NCBI GenBank assembly: GCA_027063545.1 | Contig: JAMORN010000198.1 | Coordinates: 1 to 5,001, forward strand | Origin: JAMORN01 sp027063545 [NCBI: bacterium] | GTDB taxonomy: Bacteria; JAMORN01 | Length of the DNA: 5,001 nucleotides | Reading direction: 5' to 3' | In this document: in pieces, positions 1-5,001 of the stretch | Layout of the letters: every line of letters begins with the position of its first letter | How positions within the stretch are numbered: the first letter of the stretch is position 1 | Notes under the pieces: model-generated | Told to the model about the DNA's origin: nothing | What the model saw: the letters and a program-made list of their open reading frames with translations, nothing else | Database searches by the model: none | Position numbers and translations under genes: made by a program

Positions 1-8
1 AGTTTTAA

Positions 9-14
9 AAGGAG
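9..14 (+). promoter_or_regulatory. lgt ribosome binding site (decides the start)
   Basis: AAGGAG at 9-14 is a good Shine-Dalgarno match. Two in-frame ATG codons follow at 17 and 20. The gap after GGAG is only 2 bases to the first and 5 to the second. The aspS site in this window has the same AAGGAGTAA core and also a 5-base gap, which favours the ATG at 20. Confidence 0.7.
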
Positions 15-19
15 TAATG

Positions 20-871
20 ATGAACAACTTCTTAGAATTTTATCAACATATACCGGAGAAACTCTCTCCAATTCTACTTGATTTAGGTTTTATTCAGATA
101 CGCTATTATGGACTTATGTATATAGTTGCCTTTCTAATAACTTTATATCTTGTAAAAAAACAAATAAAAGATAAAAAACTTGATTATATAAAAATAGAAG
201 ATATAGATGATATATTTTTTATATCATTTTTATTTGCTATAATAGGAGGAAGATTTGGATATGTTCTTTTTTACAACTTAGGTTACTATATTCAACATCC
301 TATAGAAATAATCTCTCCTTTTTCTATATATAACGGACATATTAAATTTCATGGAATTGCGGGGATGTCTTACCATGGGGGACTTTTAGGCGTTATTTTA
401 GGATTATATTATTCTGCAAGAAAAAAGAAAATAAATTTCTGGAAAATAACAGATCTAATAGCTCCAAGTTTTCCTTTAGGTTATACTTTTGGAAGAATAG
501 CTAATTTTATAAATAATGAGTTATATGGAAGAGTAACTACTTCTCCTATAGGGATGTATTTTAAAACGGATCCTACTCATTCATTAAGACATCCTTCACA
601 ACTTTATGAAGCATTTTTTGAAGGAATTGTATTATTTGTTATTCTATGGAAGCTTAAAGACAAAAAACTTCCTGTTGGGTTTTTATCTGGGGCTTATGTA
701 TTTGGATACGGACTTTTTAGATTTTTTATTGAATTTTTTAGAGAACCTGACCCTCAAGTTGGATTTATATTAAAATACTTTACAATGGGACAAATTTTAT
801 GTAGTGTGATGATGATATCTGGAATTATTATTATGTATCTTTCAAAAAAACAATTTTTTAATAAAACTTAA
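20..871 (+). CDS. lgt: Prolipoprotein diacylglyceryl transferase Lgt
   Basis: Lgt is an inner-membrane enzyme that moves the diacylglyceryl group of phosphatidylglycerol onto the lipobox cysteine of prolipoproteins, the first step of lipoprotein maturation. The 283-residue length is normal for the family. Numbered from the ATG at 20, visible hallmarks are GGR at 76-78, the H-G-G motif with His119 (the catalytic-region His103 of E. coli), the family signature GRIANFINNELYG at 158-170 with its conserved Arg, Asn and Glu, RHPSQLYEA at 190-198, and the C-terminal YGLFRFFIEFFREPD block at 230-244. Several hydrophobic stretches (about 30-46, 64-86, 118-132, 199-211, 219-239 and 256-275) fit the multi-span topology. 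An alternative in-frame ATG at 17 is poorly spaced from the ribosome binding site. The gene ends 85 bases before aspS on the same strand. Its promoter must lie left of the window or in an upstream gene. The family assignment is secure. Confidence 0.96.
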   Translation: MNNFLEFYQHIPEKLSPILLDLGFIQIRYYGLMYIVAFLITLYLVKKQIKDKKLDYIKIEDIDDIFFISFLFAIIGGRFGYVLFYNLGYYIQHPIEIISPFSIYNGHIKFHGIAGMSYHGGLLGVILGLYYSARKKKINFWKITDLIAPSFPLGYTFGRIANFINNELYGRVTTSPIGMYFKTDPTHSLRHPSQLYEAFFEGIVLFVILWKLKDKKLPVGFLSGAYVFGYGLFRFFIEFFREPDPQVGFILKYFTMGQILCSVMMISGIIIMYLSKKQFFNKT

Positions 872-956
872 TCTAAATTGATTATTTCAATAGAATTAGT
901 TATTTTAAAATAATATAAACAGGTAAGTTAAAACAATAAAAAAGAAAGGAGTAAAA
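872..956 (+). promoter_or_regulatory. lgt-aspS spacer: weak hairpin, AT palindrome, possible promoter
   Basis: This spacer is very AT-rich. An imperfect stem can form at 873-899: CTAA plus ATTGA pairs with TCAAT and TTAG around a 5-base loop, with a 4-base bulge, followed by TTATTTT. It could be a weak terminator. A perfect 14-base palindrome, TTATTTTAAAATAA, sits at 900-913. TTGATT at 879-884 is a reasonable -35, but the best spaced -10 (TATTTT at 901-906, 16-base gap) is poor; TAATAT at 911-916 is an alternative at a bad distance. A separate aspS promoter is therefore possible but not shown. The clear element is the aspS ribosome binding site AAAGGAG at 945-951, 5 bases from the ATG. Confidence 0.3.
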
Positions 957-2738
957 ATGGGAGTTTTTTCTACTAGTTTAAGGACACATACATGTGGAGA
1001 GTTAAGAGCAAAAAATGAAGGTGAAAGAGTAACATTAACAGGTTGGGTACATTCTCATAGAGATCATGGGGGGGTAATTTTTATAGATTTAAGAGATAGG
1101 TTTGGTATTACTCAAATAGTTTTTGAACCTGCACATAATCAAGAGCTTCATAAAGAAGCAGAAAAAATAAGAAGAGAATGGGTTATACAAGTTGAAGGTG
1201 TTGTAAGAAAAAGAACTCCTGGGATGGAAAATCCTAAAATCCCAACCGGAGAAATAGAAATATTAGCTGATAAATTGACAATATTAAATAAAAGTAAAAC
1301 TCCTCCTTTTGAAATAGAAGATAGAGAAAAATTAACAGAGGAAACTAGATTTAGATATAGATATTTAGACTTAAGAAGACCTTCTATGTTCAAGAAGCTT
1401 TATTTTCGCCATAAAGCTGCTCAAGTTGTTAGAAACTTTCTTTCAGAAAATGGATTTGTCGAAGTTGAAACTCCTATGCTTGTAAAATCAACACCTGAAG
1501 GTGCAAGAGACTTTATTGTACCATCAAGACTTCATCCAGGAAAATTTTACGCGTTACCTCAATCACCTCAATTATACAAACAAATATTAATGGTTGCTGG
1601 TATTGATAGATACTTCCAGCTTGCCAGATGTTTAAGAGATGAAGACTTAAGGGCTGATAGACAACCTGAACATACTCAAATAGATTTTGAAATGAGTTAT
1701 GTAGAGGAAAAAGACATACATAATTTAGTAGAAAATTTAATGAAAAAACTTTTTAAAGAACTACTAGGTATAGATCTTGAAACACCTTTCCCTAGACTTA
1801 CGTATAAAGATGCTATGTTATACTATGGATCTGATAAACCTGACTTAAGATTTGATTTAAAAATTGTTGATGTAACAGATATTGTTAAAGATAGTGAGTT
1901 TAGTGTTTTTAAATCTGTTGTAGAAAAAGGTGGTGTTGTTAGATGTATTGCTCCTAAAGGAGAATTTTCTAGAAAAGATCTTGATGATTATATCGCTTTT
2001 GCCCAAAAAAATGGTGCTAAAGGAATGGCTTGGATGCGATATACAGAAAAAGGCTTAGAATCAAATATAGTAAAATACTTTCCTGAAGAGATTCAACAAA
2101 AATTAATAGAGAGGGTAAAGCCAGAAGTTGGAAGTGTTTTAATGTTTATAGCTGATAAAGAAAAATTAACGGCTGAAGTAATAGGGAAACTAAGGCTTAA
2201 AGTAGCCGAGGATAAAGGATATATCCCTGATGATCCTAATTTGTTTAAATTTGTATGGATTGTAGACTTTCCATTATTTGAATGGGATGAAGAGAAAAGA
2301 AAATGGGAGCCAGCACATCACATGTTTACAATGCCTAAAAAGGAATTTATTGGTAAATTAAAAGATGACCCTGGTAGTGTTATTTGTTCCCAGTTTGATT
2401 TAGTTTTAAATGGAGTAGAATTAGGTTCTGGGTCTATCCGTATAAATGATCCTAAAATACAGGAAGAGGTAATGGAAGTTGTTGGATTCCCTAAAGAAGT
2501 GGCTTATGAAAGATTCGGATTCTTATTAAAAGCTTTTGAATATGGAGCTCCTCCTCATGGAGGTATGGGACTAGGATTTGATAGATTAGTTGCTTTAATG
2601 CAAGGAGAAAATGATATTAGAGAAGTTATTGCATTTCCTAAAACATCTTCTGGTGTTAGCTTGATTGATGATTCTCCTTCTGAAGTTACTACAGAGCAGC
2701 TAGAAGAGCTACATATAAAGATAGTGAAACCTAAATAG
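957..2738 (+). CDS. aspS: Aspartyl-tRNA synthetase, bacterial type, probably non-discriminating
   Basis: This cytoplasmic class II enzyme charges tRNA with aspartate. The 593 residues match the bacterial form (E. coli about 590). Domain order is an N-terminal anticodon-binding OB fold (about 1-110), the start of the catalytic core with motif 1 near 168-185 (ETPML then STPEGARD), QSPQ at 202-205, motif 2 at 225-243 (RDEDLRADRQPEHTQ), an inserted GAD-type domain (about 290-420), and the core again with the GVELGSGSIRI segment (486-496) and motif 3 at 530-544, GAPPHGGMGLGFDRL, with its conserved Arg543. His37, in RDHGGVIF, and Gly89, in RTPGMEN, are the residues seen in non-discriminating AspRS such as that of Pseudomonas aeruginosa; discriminating enzymes such as E. 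coli's have Leu and Lys there. This suggests it also makes Asp-tRNA-Asn for GatCAB, which is an inference. AAAGGAG lies 5 bases before the ATG. The stop TAG is followed at once by an in-frame TGA. Confidence 0.97.
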   Translation: MGVFSTSLRTHTCGELRAKNEGERVTLTGWVHSHRDHGGVIFIDLRDRFGITQIVFEPAHNQELHKEAEKIRREWVIQVEGVVRKRTPGMENPKIPTGEIEILADKLTILNKSKTPPFEIEDREKLTEETRFRYRYLDLRRPSMFKKLYFRHKAAQVVRNFLSENGFVEVETPMLVKSTPEGARDFIVPSRLHPGKFYALPQSPQLYKQILMVAGIDRYFQLARCLRDEDLRADRQPEHTQIDFEMSYVEEKDIHNLVENLMKKLFKELLGIDLETPFPRLTYKDAMLYYGSDKPDLRFDLKIVDVTDIVKDSEFSVFKSVVEKGGVVRCIAPKGEFSRKDLDDYIAFAQKNGAKGMAWMRYTEKGLESNIVKYFPEEIQQKLIERVKPEVGSVLMFIADKEKLTAEVIGKLRLKVAEDKGYIPDDPNLFKFVWIVDFPLFEWDEEKRKWEPAHHMFTMPKKEFIGKLKDDPGSVICSQFDLVLNGVELGSGSIRINDPKIQEEVMEVVGFPKEVAYERFGFLLKAFEYGAPPHGGMGLGFDRLVALMQGENDIREVIAFPKTSSGVSLIDDSPSEVTTEQLEELHIKIVKPK

Positions 2739-2739
2739 T

Positions 2740-2744
2740 GAGGT
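2740..2744 (+). promoter_or_regulatory. Ribosome binding site of the pilin-like gene
   Basis: GAGGT at 2740-2744 pairs with the 16S anti-Shine-Dalgarno and lies 6 bases before the ATG at 2751. It overlaps the second, in-frame stop (TGA at 2739-2741) of aspS. Ribosomes finishing aspS would therefore end on top of this site, which favours translational coupling. Confidence 0.6.
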
Positions 2745-2750
2745 ATTAAA

Positions 2751-3290
2751 ATGAAATTAAAAGGCTTTACCCTCATGGAACTTATGATTACCCTTGTTGT
2801 ATTATCAATACTTGCGACATTAGCTTTTATTAATTTTACTTCTTATTTAGCAAGTAAAAAGTTGGAAACTATGGCTTTTAGGATATATAAATATCTTAAC
2901 TATTATAAAATTGAAGCTTATAAAAAAGAAGCTTCTTATATTATTAAAATCTCAAGTAATGGACAATATATGGTGGTGTATGATGATAGAAACAAAAATA
3001 ATGTGGTAGAGACCGCTGATGACCCTGTTATTGATACATTTTTTGTTTATAAAACAGAAGATATAGGAGGTACAGGAGTATATCTAGAAGCCTCCTCTAA
3101 TTTGATTAATAATGGTATTGTTTTTAATGCTGATAACTTAGGTTTCCCTCCTGCAAATAGTGGATCTATGTATATAAAACATAAAAGACTTGGGGATACC
3201 AAATATTATAAGATTACAATTCCAGGAGGACTAAATAAAATAAACTTCTACAGATTTGATTCTCCAAGTGATAGTATTTTATTGAATTAA
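2751..3290 (+). CDS. Type IV pilin-like / GspH-FimT family pseudopilin
   Basis: This 179-residue protein has a classic prepilin N-terminus: a short basic leader (MKLKG), the cut site between Gly5 and Phe6, the sequence FTLMEL with the conserved glutamate at mature position 5 (Glu10), and one hydrophobic helix to about residue 29. It should be processed and N-methylated by a PilD-type prepilin peptidase and assembled into a type IV pilus or type II secretion pseudopilus. The body looks like the GspH/FimT group of minor pilins: an acidic, Asn-rich loop at 78-91 and a C-terminal beta part with GIVFNADNLGFPPA at 122-135 and ITIPGGLNKINFY at 155-167, the usual phosphate-like 'F...G' then 'Gxvxxx' pattern of the family. 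It starts 12 bases after aspS and is probably cotranscribed with it. No other pilus or secretion gene is in the window, so which machine it serves is unknown. The family is clear; the subtype is less so. Confidence 0.85.
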   Translation: MKLKGFTLMELMITLVVLSILATLAFINFTSYLASKKLETMAFRIYKYLNYYKIEAYKKEASYIIKISSNGQYMVVYDDRNKNNVVETADDPVIDTFFVYKTEDIGGTGVYLEASSNLINNGIVFNADNLGFPPANSGSMYIKHKRLGDTKYYKITIPGGLNKINFYRFDSPSDSILLN

Positions 3291-3308
3291 AATTTATAAA
3301 AATTTATA
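3291..3308. other. Convergent intergenic gap without a clear terminator
   Basis: Only 18 bases separate the stop codons of the pilin-like gene (+) and the regulator (-). They consist solely of A and T. TATAAA and TTTATA at 3295-3308 are inverted around AA, but with a 2-base centre and no G-C pairs this would not be a stable hairpin. T-rich runs extend into the regulator's 3' end on the + strand, and a short T run is present in the other direction. I see no good intrinsic terminator for either unit. Confidence 0.4.
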
Positions 3309-3767
3309 TTATTTGTTATTTTTTATTATTTTTATTATTTCGTTATAAGATATACTAGGGTTTTTTATAATCTGTTTTCTTATTATAAGTAATTTTTTAA
3401 CTATATATTCTGGAATATAATGTTCTATATCACAAGCTATTTTTTCCGCAATATCTTCTTCTAGTAAGAAAAAATTGTAAAATATATCTTTTAATAATTT
3501 ATGTTTTAAATACAACTTCTTTGCTAATTTATTTCCTTTAGATGTTAATGTTACTTGTTTGTAAGGTTTATAATTTATCAATCCTAACTTTGATAAAGTT
3601 TGAAGAGCGTTATTAACAGAAGACATTTTTACATTCATCTTTTCAGAAATATCCTTTATTTTTACACCATCCGACTTATTTTCTTCTTGTATTATTTTGA
3701 TTGTTTCTAAATAATCTTCCATTGAAGAAGTATATTCCCTTTCTCTATTCATTTTTGATCTTGCCAT
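3309..3767 (-). CDS. DtxR/MntR-family metal-dependent transcriptional regulator
   Basis: This 152-residue cytoplasmic DNA-binding protein is expected to repress or control metal-transport genes when loaded with Fe2+ or Mn2+. After a short basic tail, SSMEDYLETI (14-23) opens the first helix of the family, followed by a winged helix-turn-helix at about 35-76: VKIKDISEKMNV, recognition helix 48-62, then the wing to LTSKG. The dimerisation and metal domain (about 80-130) includes KHKLL (88-92) and ACDIEHYIPE (111-120). Candidate ligands are Asp18, Glu21, His89, Cys112, Glu115 and His116. Asp18 matches MntR, while Cys112 matches DtxR/IdeR, so metal choice cannot be called. The usual Glu four residues after His89 is Lys93. 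There is no SH3-like C-terminal domain, as in MntR. The start at 3767 is supported by AAAGGAG 9 bases upstream; the next Met (residue 6) would be too far. The gene overlaps the upstream glycosyltransferase by 23 bases. Confidence 0.88.
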   Translation of the reverse strand: MARSKMNREREYTSSMEDYLETIKIIQEENKSDGVKIKDISEKMNVKMSSVNNALQTLSKLGLINYKPYKQVTLTSKGNKLAKKLYLKHKLLKDIFYNFFLLEEDIAEKIACDIEHYIPEYIVKKLLIIRKQIIKNPSISYNEIIKIIKNNK

Positions 3768-5001
3768 TTTCTTTTTCTCCTTTATTATCCATTACAATGA
3801 TCCTATTTATTAAAGTATTTATACTCTGTATATATCCATCAATATATTCTTTATTAGCTAAACTATTTAAAGTTATTCTATGAGCCACTAAAAAATATTT
3901 TAAATCTTTATTAAAAATTTTATCTAAGTTCTTTTCAATACTATCAATCTCTATAAGCAAATCCCTTGTATCTTCCTTTCTTCTTATTTTTTCTTTTAAA
4001 ATAAAAAGTTTTTCTCGTAATTTAAATAATTCTTTCAGCTCATTTTTATATTGAAATAAATTTAAATCTATCTCGTTTATATTAAATTGAAGTAATTTAT
4101 TATAATCTTTTAGAATAAAAGCTTCATAAATCTTTTTTGTTAATGCGTTAGGTAATTTATTTTTAAGAGTATTTTTATAATTTAATGGCTTTACACGCCA
4201 ACTATATTCATCATCAAAAAAGGTATTAAAAACATAAGTGTTATATTCCTCTAATGTAGAAAAATCTTCATATACCAAGTCAACAATAAGTTCTGGTTCT
4301 ATTAGATGTAAATAACCTTTCTTTTCATCAAAACTTCCATAAAAAAATGGATCATCTTTAGATTTTAAAATAAAAGCATTTTCAACATATGGACCCGTTT
4401 CTAAAAAATTTGATGGACTAAATAGAGATATTATTTTCTTATTTAAAGCCGCTGCTATATGCATTATAAATGTATCACCGGTTATAACAACTTTGGCTAA
4501 AGAAACTAAGTCAATAATATCTCCTTTATTAGTTTTTCCAACCATAGAAATAATATTATAAGAATCTCCTTCTAAGTTTAAATATATCTCTTCCTCTATT
4601 CTTTTTTCATTTTCTGTAGCAGTAAAAACAATTTTCTCTATCTTTAATAAATCTATCAATTTAGCCCAATTATATGGTGGATACCTTTTACTCTCCCATG
4701 CAGCTGAAATATGCATTAATACGAAATTCTCTCCAACCTCTTTTTTTAATCTATCTCTGTTTTCTTTATTAATAGAGAGAAACATAGGGGTGAGATTATT
4801 TATATTATCATTATAAATCCTATTGTATATATCAATCACATGATAATTATTCAAACTTCTATCAAAAGGTATTGAGTAAAGATATTGAGTATTAATATCC
4901 TTTATCTTAAAAATTCCATCATAATCTAGGAATTTTCCCCTTATTTTTGAAGTTTCATAATTAGATGCTAAAATGGATATCACAGAACTTTCATTACCTT
5001 G
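3745..5001 (-). CDS. Family 9 glycosyltransferase (heptosyltransferase-like) with long C-terminal extension, 5' end off window
   Basis: The frame is open to the right edge, so 418 residues are visible and the true start lies outside. The GTG at 4983-4981 is internal: the preceding codons read Q-G-N-E-S-S, matching the QG-(x)n-S segment that follows the first strands of GT9 enzymes. Counting from the edge, the visible part has MHISAAWESKRYPP at 96-109 (the family's 'HxGAxxxxKxWP' region), a Rossmann-like block, ITGDTFIMHIAAAL at 173-186 (Asp176, Thr177, His181) and ISLFSPSN at 191-198. These last two are the nucleotide-sugar site usually written DTGxxHxAAA and FGPT. The role is probably transfer of heptose or a related sugar to LPS core at the inner face of the membrane; the exact sugar is unknown. 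The GT9 domain ends near residue 243. The remaining 175 or so residues form an unrecognised Lys/Glu-rich, largely helical region with coiled-coil character near 317-361. The 3' end overlaps the regulator. Confidence 0.8.
   Translation of the reverse strand, partial: QGNESSVISILASNYETSKIRGKFLDYDGIFKIKDINTQYLYSIPFDRSLNNYHVIDIYNRIYNDNINNLTPMFLSINKENRDRLKKEVGENFVLMHISAAWESKRYPPYNWAKLIDLLKIEKIVFTATENEKRIEEEIYLNLEGDSYNIISMVGKTNKGDIIDLVSLAKVVITGDTFIMHIAAALNKKIISLFSPSNFLETGPYVENAFILKSKDDPFFYGSFDEKKGYLHLIEPELIVDLVYEDFSTLEEYNTYVFNTFFDDEYSWRVKPLNYKNTLKNKLPNALTKKIYEAFILKDYNKLLQFNINEIDLNLFQYKNELKELFKLREKLFILKEKIRRKEDTRDLLIEIDSIEKNLDKIFNKDLKYFLVAHRITLNSLANKEYIDGYIQSINTLINRIIVMDNKGEKENGKIKNE
3777..3783 (-). 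promoter_or_regulatory. Regulator ribosome binding site inside the upstream gene
   Basis: Read on the - strand, AAAGGAG occupies 3783-3777 and lies 9 bases before the regulator ATG at 3767. It is wholly inside the last codons of the glycosyltransferase gene, whose lysine- and glutamate-rich end (KGEKENGK) is what such a purine-rich stretch encodes. It fixes the regulator start and supports translational coupling. Confidence 0.7.

Noticed and set aside
844-850. A7 run in lgt as a phase-variation tract
   Set aside because: Runs of A this long are expected at this base composition, and it sits at the very 3' end of a housekeeping gene encoding lysines.
900-913. TTATTTTAAAATAA palindrome as a repressor operator
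   Set aside because: It is all A/T in an A/T-rich spacer and does not match a known Fur or DtxR-type box; it is mentioned only as part of the spacer.
1148-1393. 81-residue open frame on the - strand
   Set aside because: It lies wholly inside aspS, opposite conserved AspRS coding sequence, with no recognisable protein features.
2555-2776. 73-residue open frame on the - strand
   Set aside because: It is antisense to the motif 3 end of aspS and the start of the pilin-like gene; no family resemblance.
3311-3350. Repeated TATTATTTTT-like units
   Set aside because: They encode the Ile/Lys/Asn-rich C-terminus of the regulator in an AT-rich genome, so this is low complexity and not a designed repeat.
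3701-3883. 60-residue hydrophobic open frame on the + strand
   Set aside because: It is antisense to the glycosyltransferase-regulator junction. Its hydrophobic look is the complement of Lys/Glu-rich codons, and I see no good ribosome binding site.

Overview
This is a low-GC window (roughly 30% GC by eye) holding five protein genes with almost no spacer. Three genes run on the + strand: lgt, aspS and a type IV pilin-like gene. They converge on two overlapping genes on the - strand: a family 9 glycosyltransferase, cut by the right edge, and a DtxR/MntR-type metalloregulator. The A/T-rich codon choice, the AGA arginine bias and an ADP-heptose-type glycosyltransferase (which implies an outer membrane with LPS) together suggest an AT-rich diderm such as a member of Fusobacteriota. 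That placement is inference from style and gene content, not from a marker search.

Left part (1-2750): lgt encodes the membrane enzyme that lipidates prolipoproteins. After an 85-base spacer comes aspS, a full-length bacterial-type aspartyl-tRNA synthetase. It carries residues typical of the non-discriminating form, which also charges tRNA-Asn. Twelve bases after the aspS stop a small gene starts for a protein with a textbook prepilin N-terminus and a GspH/FimT-like body. Its ribosome binding site lies in that gap, so it is probably cotranscribed and perhaps translationally coupled to aspS.

Right part (3291-5001, - strand): the glycosyltransferase gene enters from beyond the right edge. It has a recognisable nucleotide-sugar binding half followed by about 175 residues of charged, helix-rich extension that I do not recognise. 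Its 3' end overlaps the regulator gene by 23 bases, and the regulator's ribosome binding site lies inside the glycosyltransferase frame, so the two form one operon. The regulator has the DtxR-family winged helix and dimerisation/metal-binding domain but no SH3-like domain, and its metal ligands mix MntR-like and DtxR-like residues.

The 18 bases between the two converging units contain no convincing terminator. I see no RNA genes, mobile elements, CRISPR arrays or sizeable repeats, and no gene-free stretch over 300 bases. Lgt and AspRS are ordinary housekeeping. The items worth a second look are the glycosyltransferase extension, its coupling to a metalloregulator, the orphan pilin with a possible metal-binding loop, and the non-discriminating AspRS signature. 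I found no clear new multi-gene system.
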